31,855 nt of DNA from VRUE01 sp036524775. Its GTDB lineage: Bacteria > Actinomycetota > Thermoleophilia > Solirubrobacterales > 70-9. Location of the stretch: contig DATDBO010000076.1 in NCBI GenBank assembly GCA_036524775.1, positions 1 through 31,855 on the forward strand, given 5' to 3'. Made by a program: the position numbers and the translations under genes. This document shows, piece after piece, positions 24,179 through 30,995 of this stretch. Below the pieces are notes generated by a model that saw only the letters and a program-made list of their open reading frames with translations, had not been told where the DNA came from and made no database searches. Each line of letters starts with the position of its first letter. Position 1 is the stretch's first letter.

Positions 24179-25951
24179 TCAGGCGGCGGAATTCTCGGCC
24201 CAGGCGCCGTAGAGGCGCGAGTAGGGGCCGGCGGCCTCGATCAGTTCGTCGTGGGTGCCGCTCTCGGCGATGCGGCCGTTCTCGAGCACGACGATCTTGC
24301 CGGCGCGGCGGATGGTCGAGAGGCGGTGGGCGATGACGATCGCCGTGCGCCCGGCGAGCAGTCGCTCCAGGCCACGCTCGATCGTCTTCTCGGTGCGCAC
24401 GTCGACGTTGGAGGTCGCCTCGTCGAGGATCAGGATGCGCGGCTCCGCCAGCAGCGCCCGCGCGAAGGCGACCAGCTGGCGCTGCCCGGCGGAGAGCTGG
24501 ACGCCGCGCTCGCCGATCTCGGTATCGAAGCCGGCGGGCAGGGAGGCAACGAACTCGCTCGCGCCGACGGCCGCCGCCGCGGCTTCGATCTCCGCCGCCG
24601 TCGCCTCGGGTCGGCCGAAGGCGATGTTCTCGCGCACGCTGCCGGAGAAGAGGAAGCCCTCCTGCGGCACGATGCCGAGCTGTCGTCGCAGCGCCCGTTG
24701 GCGCAGCCCGCGCAGGTCGTGCCCGTCGACCAGCACCCGTCCCCGCTGCGGGTCGTAGAAGCGCGCGACCAGCTTGGCGAAGGTCGACTTGCCGGCGCCG
24801 GTCGCTCCGACCAGGGCCAGCGTCTGTCCGGCGGGCACGTGCAGGTCGACGTCGCGCAGCGCCCAGCTCTGGTCCGCGTAGGCGAAAGAGACCCCGTCCA
24901 TCTCGATCTCGCCGCGCAGTCGGCCGGGGTCGATCGCCTCCGGGGCGTCGACCATGTCGGGCTCGGTGTCGAGCAGCTCGAAGACCTTGTCCAGCGCCGC
25001 CATCCCCTGCTGGTAGGTCGTGTAGAGCTGGGAGAGCTGTTGGATCGGATCGAAGAAGACGTTCAGGTAGCCGATGAAGGCGACGATCGTGCCGATCTGG
25101 ATCGCGCCCTCGATCGCCTGGGTGCCGCCGTAGAGGACGATCGCCGCGGTGCCCGCGGCGGCGAGCAGTTCGATCGCCGGGAAGTAGGAGGCGTTGAGGT
25201 AGACCGTGCGCATGTTGGCCTCGCGGTTGGCCTCGTTCAGCTCGGTCATCGCGTCGACGTGGCGCGGCTCCTGGCCGAAGCTGCGCACCACCCGCACCCC
25301 GCTGAGGGTCTCCTGCAGGTAGGCGGTGACGGCGGCGATCCGCTCGCGCGTCGCCCGGTAGGCGCCGTGCGAGGCGATGCGGAAGACGACGCTGGCGGCG
25401 GCGACGAGGGGAAAGGTGAGGAAGGTGACCAGGGCCAGCTTCAGGTCGAGCAGGAGCATGATCGCGACGACGCCGACCAGGGTCAGGCCGCTGGAGAGGA
25501 GGGTGACGACGCCGCTGGTGACGAGCTGGTTGAGCGCCTCGATGTCGTTGGTCAGGCGGCTGATCAACACCCCCGGGCTGCGCCGGGTGAAGAATCCGAT
25601 CGACATCGACTGCAGGTGGGAGAAGACGCGCTCGCGCAGGTCCTGCAGGGCGCGCGTGCCGACCCAGCCGACGAGGTAGGTCTGCGCATAGGAGGCGACG
25701 GCATAGACGATTGCGACCCCGACGAAGGCGGCGACGATCATGGTCAGGGCGCCCTCGTCGCCGGCGACGATGCCGGCGTCGATCGCTTGGCCGGCGAGGT
25801 AGGGCGGGGCGAGCGCGGCAGCCGTCGCGGCCAGGATCGCAACGAGGGTCAGCGCCACCCGGCCGCGGTAGGGGCGCAACAGGCCGGCCATCCAGCGCAG
25901 CTTGCGGCCGCGCTGGTCCTCGCCGCGGAGGATCCGCCAGAGCCTCCTCAT
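24179..25951 (-). CDS. ABC exporter half-transporter, subunit with intact catalytic Glu
   Basis: A 590-aa type-IV ABC exporter: six-helix membrane domain (about 25-330, RWMAGLLRPYRGRVALTL onward) and an ATPase domain. Seen: Walker A GATGAGKST, Q-loop GIVPQEGFLFSGSV, signature LSAGQRQL (Ala for Gly), Walker B ILILDEATSNVD with catalytic Glu, H-loop AHRLST. ATG 25951 overlaps the stop of the partner gene (ATGA). In heterodimeric exporters one site is degenerate: its Walker B Asp comes from one subunit and its altered signature from the other, which matches this pair. Probable cargo: lipid or drug. Confidence 0.93.
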   Translation of the reverse strand: MRRLWRILRGEDQRGRKLRWMAGLLRPYRGRVALTLVAILAATAAALAPPYLAGQAIDAGIVAGDEGALTMIVAAFVGVAIVYAVASYAQTYLVGWVGTRALQDLRERVFSHLQSMSIGFFTRRSPGVLISRLTNDIEALNQLVTSGVVTLLSSGLTLVGVVAIMLLLDLKLALVTFLTFPLVAAASVVFRIASHGAYRATRERIAAVTAYLQETLSGVRVVRSFGQEPRHVDAMTELNEANREANMRTVYLNASYFPAIELLAAAGTAAIVLYGGTQAIEGAIQIGTIVAFIGYLNVFFDPIQQLSQLYTTYQQGMAALDKVFELLDTEPDMVDAPEAIDPGRLRGEIEMDGVSFAYADQSWALRDVDLHVPAGQTLALVGATGAGKSTFAKLVARFYDPQRGRVLVDGHDLRGLRQRALRRQLGIVPQEGFLFSGSVRENIAFGRPEATAAEIEAAAAAVGASEFVASLPAGFDTEIGERGVQLSAGQRQLVAFARALLAEPRILILDEATSNVDVRTEKTIERGLERLLAGRTAIVIAHRLSTIRRAGKIVVLENGRIAESGTHDELIEAAGPYSRLYGAWAENSAA

Positions 25952-27717
25952 AGCTTTGCCATCTCCTCGCGCCGCTCGAGATCGCGCTGGAGGAAGACCG
26001 AGTCGGCGAGCCCGTGCTCGGCGATCTCGCGGTAGAAGCCGCAGCCCTCGAGCAGCTCGGCGTGGGTTCCACGGTTGACGATGCGGCCGCCGTCCATCAC
26101 GACCACCTCGTCGGCGAGCGAGACGGTCGAGAGGCGATGGGCGATGACGAAGGTCGTGCGCCCGGCCATCGCCTCGGCGAGGCCTGCCCTGATCGCCGCC
26201 TCCGTCGTCGCGTCGACCGACGAGGTGGCGTCGTCGAGGATCAGGATGCGCGGGTCGGCAAGCAGGGCGCGGGCGATCGCGACGCGCTGGCGCTGCCCCC
26301 CGGAGAGGGTCAGGCCGCGATCGCCGACCACCGTGTCGTAGCCGGCGGGCAGGTCGCGGACGAACTCGTCGGCCTGGGCGCGCCGCGCGGCCGCTTCGAC
26401 CTCCTCCCGGCTCGCCCCCGGTCGCGCGTAGGCGACGTTCTCGGCGATGCTCGCGCTGAACAGGAAGCTGTCGTCGCCGACGAAGGCGATCTGCGAGCGC
26501 AGCGAGGCGAGGTCGACAGAGCGGACGTCGGCGCCGTCGATCCTGACGCTGCCCTCGCTCGGGTCGTACAGGCGGGCGATCAGCGCGACCAGGCTGGTCT
26601 TGCCCGAGCCCGAGGGGCCGACCAGGGCCACCGTCCGCCCCGGCTCGATCGCCAGGTCGATCTCGCTGAGCGCGGGGGAGGCGCCGTCGTAGCGCAGGGC
26701 CACGCCCTCCATCTCCACCCGGCCGCCGCCCGCGGGGAGCGGCGGCGCGTCCGGGGGGCTCTCGATCTGCGGCTCGCGGTCGAGGATCTCGAAGAGGCGG
26801 TTGCCCGAGGCGATCGCCCGCTGCGCCATCCCCAGCGCCATGCCGAGCATCCGCATCGGCGCCGCCAGCATCGCCACGTAGGTGTAGAAGGCGGTGAAAT
26901 CGCCGAGGCTGAGCTCGCCGGCGATCACCTGACGGCCGCCGACCAGCAGGACCAGCGCGATGCCGAGCTGGGGCAGTAGGCCGAGCAGGGGGGAGAAGAA
27001 CGCCTGCAGGCGGGTCGAGTAGATGCTCTGGTCGAAGACGCGAGTGACCGCCCGGCGGAAGCGGTGCAGCTGGTGCTCCTCGCGGGCGAAGGCCTTGACG
27101 ATGCGGATCCCGGAGACGTTCTCCTCCGCTTCGGCGGTCAGCTCGGCGAGGCGCTGCTGCACCTCCTGGACGGCCGGTCGCGAGACGCGGTTGTAGCGGG
27201 AGGCGGTGTAGACGACCAGCGGCGCGGGGGCGAGGGCGACCAGCGCCAGCCACGGCTCCAGCGCGAACATCACCGCGCTGGCCAGGACGATCGTCAGCAG
27301 GTTCTGGGTGATGAAGATCAGGCCGTAGCCGAGGAAGAAGCGGATCGACTGCAGGTCGACGGTCGCCCTCGACATCAGCTGACCGGTCTGCTGCCCGTCG
27401 AAGAAGCCCAGCTCGAGCCGCTGCAGGTGGGCGTAGAAGCGCTGGCGCAGGTCGAACTCGACCGCGAGCGAGACCTTGCCGGCGACAACCCTGCGCACCA
27501 GGGTCAGGCCGAGGCGGAGGACGCCGGCGACGACGATCGCGATCGCGATCGGCAGCAGGTCGGGCCGCTCGCCCTGCTCGATCGCGTTCACGGCACGGCC
27601 GATCAGCCAGGGGATCAGGACCGTCATCCCCATCGCCGCCCAGGCGAAGACGAGCGAGCCCCAGAGCTGGCGACGGTAGGGCCGCAGGAAGCCCATCAGG
27701 CGGCGATAGGTCCTCAT
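25948..27717 (-). CDS. ABC exporter half-transporter, subunit with degenerate Walker B (DD)
   Basis: A 589-aa partner of the next gene on the minus strand. Membrane domain about 10-310 (MGFLRPYRRQLWGSLVF onward, with RLELGFFDGQQTGQLMSR, the family coupling-helix region); ATPase domain with Walker A GPSGSGKTS, signature LSGGQRQRVAIARAL, Walker B ILILDDATSSVD in which Asp replaces the catalytic Glu, and H-loop AHRLST. The C-terminus has an extra amphipathic stretch (LQRDLERREEMAKL). ATG 27717 has a TATAGT box 8 nt upstream and no ribosome-binding site, so it is probably leaderless; it is the promoter of the pair. Confidence 0.93.
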   Translation of the reverse strand: MRTYRRLMGFLRPYRRQLWGSLVFAWAAMGMTVLIPWLIGRAVNAIEQGERPDLLPIAIAIVVAGVLRLGLTLVRRVVAGKVSLAVEFDLRQRFYAHLQRLELGFFDGQQTGQLMSRATVDLQSIRFFLGYGLIFITQNLLTIVLASAVMFALEPWLALVALAPAPLVVYTASRYNRVSRPAVQEVQQRLAELTAEAEENVSGIRIVKAFAREEHQLHRFRRAVTRVFDQSIYSTRLQAFFSPLLGLLPQLGIALVLLVGGRQVIAGELSLGDFTAFYTYVAMLAAPMRMLGMALGMAQRAIASGNRLFEILDREPQIESPPDAPPLPAGGGRVEMEGVALRYDGASPALSEIDLAIEPGRTVALVGPSGSGKTSLVALIARLYDPSEGSVRIDGADVRSVDLASLRSQIAFVGDDSFLFSASIAENVAYARPGASREEVEAAARRAQADEFVRDLPAGYDTVVGDRGLTLSGGQRQRVAIARALLADPRILILDDATSSVDATTEAAIRAGLAEAMAGRTTFVIAHRLSTVSLADEVVVMDGGRIVNRGTHAELLEGCGFYREIAEHGLADSVFLQRDLERREEMAKL

Positions 27718-27725
27718 CTCGAGTC

Positions 27726-27731
27726 ACTATA
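27726..27731 (-). promoter_or_regulatory. leaderless -10 element of the ABC exporter operon
   Basis: On the minus strand TATAGT ends 8 nt before ATG 27717, within an AT-rich patch (27726-27750) that stands out from its surroundings. Confidence 0.55.
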
Positions 27732-27779
27732 CAAAGTGAAGTAAAGGCTTCCGGGATCGGCTCCGGGCACCCGAGCGGC

Positions 27780-27785
27780 CATACT
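27780..27785 (+). promoter_or_regulatory. possible leaderless -10 element of the Kelch gene
   Basis: CATACT ends 6 nt before GTG 27792; no ribosome-binding site. It faces the ABC promoter in a 74-nt divergent gap. Confidence 0.35.
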
Positions 27786-27791
27786 GGGGGC

Positions 27792-28754
27792 GTGATCGCG
27801 ATCGCCGCCGCGCTCCTCACGCTGCTCCTCGGCGGCGCCGATCCGGCTGCGCCGACGGCATCGGCGACGACGGCCTGGAGGCCGCTCCCGCACGCGGAGC
27901 TGGAACGCACGGAGGTGGGCGCGGCGCGGATCGGGGGCTCGATCTACGTCGTCGGCGGCTTTCTGGAGCCGGCCGGCACCACCGACGCGGTCGAGCGCTA
28001 CGAAATCGAGCGGCGTCGCTGGCAGCGGCTGCCGTCGATGCCGATCGCCGTCAACCACCCGGCCGTCGCCGCGCTCGGTCGCTTCCTCTACGTCTACGGC
28101 GGCTACACCGACTCCTTCGAAGGCATCACCGACGCGCTGCAGCGCTACGACCCGCGGACCCGCGCTTGGACGCTGCTGCCCGCCGCGCCGACGGTGCGCG
28201 CGGCAGCGGCGCTGGCGGCCTGGCGCGGGATGCTCTACGCGGTCGGCGGCACCGACGACGACCGCGAGCTGAGCACGCTCGAGATCTACGACGTCGCCCG
28301 GCGGAGCTGGCGGCGCGGGCCGTCGATGCGGACGCCGCGCGAGCACCTCGCCGCCATCGCCACGGCAGACGGCGTCTACGTGCTCGGCGGCCGCGCCGGC
28401 GGGGCCAACCTCGCGACGGTGGAACGCTTCCAGCCCGGCCGCGGCAGCTGGACGCGGTTGCCGCGGCTGCGCCAGGCCCGCAGCGGCTTCGCCGCGGTCG
28501 CCGTCGCCGGCCGGCCGGTCGCCTTCGGCGGCGAGGAACTGACCCCGGGCGGACGGACGATCGAGCCGGTCGAGCTGTTCGACCCCGCCGATCGCCGCTG
28601 GCGGCCCCTGCCAGGCATGCGCACCCCCCGTCACGGGCTCGGCGGCGCGGCGCAGGGCAGGCGGATCTACGCGATCGAGGGCGGGCCGAGGCCCGGCTTC
28701 GCCTTCTCCGACGCGATCGAGTACCTCGACGTGCCCGCGCGCCTACTGCGCTGA
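27792..28754 (+). CDS. secreted Kelch-repeat beta-propeller protein
   Basis: A 320-aa exported protein with a signal peptide (about 1-25, ending PTASA) and six Kelch blades. Each blade carries a strand with paired glycines: YVVGGF, YVYGGY, YAVGGT, YVLGGR, VAFGGE and YAIEGG, followed by a W or F about 20-25 residues on and RxWxxLPxMP-type ends (WQRLPSMP, WRPLPGMR). Such propellers bind proteins or glycans; some are enzymes, but no catalytic residue can be named. It ends convergently with the next gene. Confidence 0.88.
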   Translation: MIAIAAALLTLLLGGADPAAPTASATTAWRPLPHAELERTEVGAARIGGSIYVVGGFLEPAGTTDAVERYEIERRRWQRLPSMPIAVNHPAVAALGRFLYVYGGYTDSFEGITDALQRYDPRTRAWTLLPAAPTVRAAAALAAWRGMLYAVGGTDDDRELSTLEIYDVARRSWRRGPSMRTPREHLAAIATADGVYVLGGRAGGANLATVERFQPGRGSWTRLPRLRQARSGFAAVAVAGRPVAFGGEELTPGGRTIEPVELFDPADRRWRPLPGMRTPRHGLGGAAQGRRIYAIEGGPRPGFAFSDAIEYLDVPARLLR

Positions 28755-29381
28755 TCAGTCGAAGGCCGCTGCCTCGGCGCTGGAGACTTTGCCGCCGCTG
28801 CACTTGTGGCCGTGGCCGGATCGCGACAGGATCTGGAAGTTGGTGACGGCGTGGTGGGGGGTGGTGGCGCCGTTGTTGCGAGCGAGGGTCACGACCAGGC
28901 GGTAGAAGCCGGCCCGCAGGTCGTCGTAGTAGATCTCCGGCCGCGTCGCCGGCGAGTAGCTGCCGCTCGAGCCGACCCGCTCGGCGAGCACGCCGTTCGG
29001 CCCCGAGTAGCGGGGGAAGTCGAATGACGCTCCGACGAGACGGCCGCGGCCGACCGGGCTCTCCTCGGCGCGCTCCAGCTTGACCGGGTCGACGCAATCG
29101 GGGACGCGGTTGAGGGCGAAGCGGATGTGGCCCTCGCCCAGCTGGGGTTCGCCGCCGAAGTGCCGCGGCGCCAGGGTGAAGTCGCCGATGCGAACCTTGA
29201 CGACCACCGCGCGGCTCGTCTGGCGGGCGCCGTTGCGCGGCGAGACGATCTCGACGCTCGGTTCGCCCGGCGCGGCGCTTTCGGCGGACACCTCCTCGTC
29301 CGCGCCGGTGAGCGTCACCGCGAGCGCCACCGCGGCGACGACCGCCGCCAGGGCTGCAAAGATGGCGATTCCGGGCCGCAT
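28755..29381 (-). CDS. membrane-anchored extracytoplasmic protein of unknown function
   Basis: From ATG 29381 a 208-aa product: N-terminal hydrophobic segment MRPGIAIFAALAAVVAAVALAVTLTG, then a probable beta-sandwich domain starting VEIVSPRNGARQTSRAVVVKVRIG, a GEGHIRFALN stretch like that of secreted Ig-like domains, a second half with EIYYDDLRAGFYRLVVTLARN, and a His-rich end GHGHKC. Two cysteines (PDC, HKC) may pair. ATG 29429 would add 16 residues (arginine-rich) but would overlap the start codon of the divergent gtrA-like gene; TAATCT (29392-29397, minus) favours 29381. Confidence 0.78.
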   Translation of the reverse strand: MRPGIAIFAALAAVVAAVALAVTLTGADEEVSAESAAPGEPSVEIVSPRNGARQTSRAVVVKVRIGDFTLAPRHFGGEPQLGEGHIRFALNRVPDCVDPVKLERAEESPVGRGRLVGASFDFPRYSGPNGVLAERVGSSGSYSPATRPEIYYDDLRAGFYRLVVTLARNNGATTPHHAVTNFQILSRSGHGHKCSGGKVSSAEAAAFD

Positions 29382-29427
29382 CCGGGCCGGAAGATTACGC
29401 GTCGCACGTGCAGAGCCCCGACCGGAC

Positions 29428-29877
29428 ATGAGCCCGCCCAGCGAACTTGCCTACAGGATCGGCGCTGCTGCCCGGCGCCCGGCGAGCTGGATGCAGCTGC
29501 TCAAGTTCGGCCTGGTCGGCTGCTCGGGCTACCTGGTGAACCTGGCCGTCTTCGCGCTGCTCGCCGACAACTTCGGCATCCACCACCTCGGTGCCGCGGT
29601 GGGCGCCTTCTGCGTCGCCGTCGCCAACAACTTCCTCTGGAACAGGCGCTGGACCTTCGACCCCGGCGACGGCCACCTCGGCTTCCAGGCGGCTCGCTTC
29701 CTCGCCGTCAGCGTCGGTGCGCTGCTGATCAACCTGGCGGCGCTCGAACTGCTGATCGCGGGGACATCGATCGACGAGCTGGCTGCGCAGGCGATCGCCG
29801 TCGCGGTGGCGATGCCGTTCAACTTCCTCGGCAACAAGCTCTGGACCTTCGAAAGGGAGGAAACCCGTGGAGAATGA
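29428..29877 (+). CDS. GtrA-family membrane protein
   Basis: A 149-aa integral membrane protein with four helices, of the family that helps move polyprenyl-phosphate-linked sugars across the membrane in cell-wall or glycan synthesis. Seen: LLKFGLVGCSGYLVNLAVF, NFLWNRRWTFD after helix 2, and the closing FNFLGNKLWTFERE, the two characteristic N-x-x-WTF elements. No glycosyltransferase gene is adjacent. ATG 29428 overlaps (by two bases) the upstream ATG of the divergent gene. The end overlaps the next gene by 11 nt. Confidence 0.88.
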   Translation: MSPPSELAYRIGAAARRPASWMQLLKFGLVGCSGYLVNLAVFALLADNFGIHHLGAAVGAFCVAVANNFLWNRRWTFDPGDGHLGFQAARFLAVSVGALLINLAALELLIAGTSIDELAAQAIAVAVAMPFNFLGNKLWTFEREETRGE

Positions 29878-30349
29878 GACCCGCCCGCCGTGGCTGTTGA
29901 TCGCGATCGCAGCGCTGAGCCTGGTGCTCGGAGCGATGGCGCTCGTCGTCGCCTTCGACGCGAAGGACAGCAGCGAAGACTCGGCGAGCGAGGGCTCGGT
30001 GCGCACGGTCGACGCGAAGCTCACCAGCTTGATCGACCGGTTGGGCATCGAGGAGGAAAGCCTCGGCGGCGAGCAGCAGACGCTGAAAGGCGAGGCGAAG
30101 AAGGCTCAGCGCCGGGCACGGAGCACCGCGGCCGGCCTCTCCAAGCGCCTCGAAAAGGCCGAAGGGCAGATCGCGGCGCTGCAGAAGAGCGAGCAGGGCA
30201 GCAACAGCCTCGACAAACGGGTCAAAGCGCTGGAAGCCCAGGCGGAAGCGGTTGACAGCCGTCTCACCGCGCTCAACCAGCGCGTCACGAAGCTGAGCCG
30301 GAGGGTCAACTCGGGCGCATCGTCCTCGGGCGGCGAGACCGCGCCCTAG
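29867..30349 (+). CDS. single-pass membrane protein with coiled coil
   Basis: A 160-aa protein, family not recognised. One helix at about 9-29 (WLLIAIAALSLVLGAMALVVAF) leaves a long charged outer or inner domain: helical, with heptad-like runs (SLGGEQQTLKGEAKKAQRR, LSKRLEKAEGQIAALQKSE, VKALEAQAEAVDSRLTALNQRVTKL) that should form a coiled coil, and a Ser/Gly tail. GTG 29867 lies in the end of gtrA behind AGGGAGGAAA (29855-29864), spaced only 2-3 nt. Coupling to gtrA suggests a joint cell-envelope role. Confidence 0.75.
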   Translation: MENETRPPWLLIAIAALSLVLGAMALVVAFDAKDSSEDSASEGSVRTVDAKLTSLIDRLGIEEESLGGEQQTLKGEAKKAQRRARSTAAGLSKRLEKAEGQIAALQKSEQGSNSLDKRVKALEAQAEAVDSRLTALNQRVTKLSRRVNSGASSSGGETAP

Positions 30350-30355
30350 GCGCCG

Positions 30356-30371
30356 GGTCGGCGCGCCGACC
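30356..30371. terminator. 16-bp perfect palindrome between convergent genes
   Basis: GGTCGGCGCGCCGACC is a perfect palindrome lying in the 21-nt gap between the coiled-coil gene and the minus-strand gene, so it may act as a terminator in both directions. No T-tract and no loop. Confidence 0.3.
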
Positions 30372-30730
30372 TACCAGTCGCCCTCCAGCCAGCGAAGCAG
30401 CTCGGGCAGGAGCGCCTCCAGGTCCGGGACCGGCGAGGCCAGCTCGGCGTCGGCAAGCTGGATCGCGGCGCCGAGGCCGAATGTAGTCCGGTCGGGGTCC
30501 CCACCCAGCCAGGCCTCGAGCCGGCCGAGGCGGTAATGGTCCGCGCGCAGCTCGCGCAGAGCCGAGCGGGCCGCGGCGGGATCGGTCTCGGCCGTCTCGA
30601 TCAACGCCGTCAGCCCGGCTCTGACTCGGTCTTCCGGCGGCGCCTCCTCTACGGCGGCGATCGCCGGCTCAGCAAACCCTTCGTCCAGCTGAACCTCTGC
30701 CGGCAGGGCGGTTCTCGTACCCTCTCTCAC
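30371..30730 (-). CDS. small acidic protein of unknown function
   Basis: A 119-aa soluble protein starting MREGTRTALPAEVQLDEGFAE. The rest is helical and acidic (VRAGLTALIETAETDPAAARSALRELRADHYRLGRLEAWLGGD, LEALLPELLRWLEGDW), resembling a tetratricopeptide-like or four-helix fold; no family recognised. GTG 30730 is well supported: GAGGAGG lies 7 nt upstream. Its mRNA would start in the AT-rich gap 30731-30995 and it is divergent from the synthetase gene. Confidence 0.75.
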   Translation of the reverse strand: MREGTRTALPAEVQLDEGFAEPAIAAVEEAPPEDRVRAGLTALIETAETDPAAARSALRELRADHYRLGRLEAWLGGDPDRTTFGLGAAIQLADAELASPVPDLEALLPELLRWLEGDW

Positions 30731-30879
30731 GTTGGGACCTCCTCTTCAGGTCTCGGCCAGGCCCCGGGGTGTCGCAAGCGCCGCCGGGGCCGCCTTTTCC
30801 TCTTCGCGGCTCAAGCTAGGCCCGCGTCCGGACGCCGAAGCGCCCAAATTCCTCCCATTCCCGTCATTTCACTCTTTTT

Positions 30880-30908
30880 TGACACTTTCGCAACTGTTTT
30901 GAGTGTCA
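30880..30908. promoter_or_regulatory. inverted repeat in AT-rich intergenic region
   Basis: TGACACT (30880-30886) and AGTGTCA (30902-30908) are perfect inverted arms 15 nt apart; TTGACA (30879-30884) overlaps the first arm. AGCATATGCT (30944-30953) is a separate palindrome. The 265-nt gap 30731-30995 is strikingly AT-rich from 30845 to 30950 and holds no other gene; it is probably the regulatory region of two divergent genes. Confidence 0.4.
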
Positions 30909-30995
30909 CTCGAATAATTCAGGACGCTTGACCATTGAAGTTCAGCATATGCTCCCGCCGGCCCTGGGTCAACGGGTCCGTGGCACACTGCGGCG

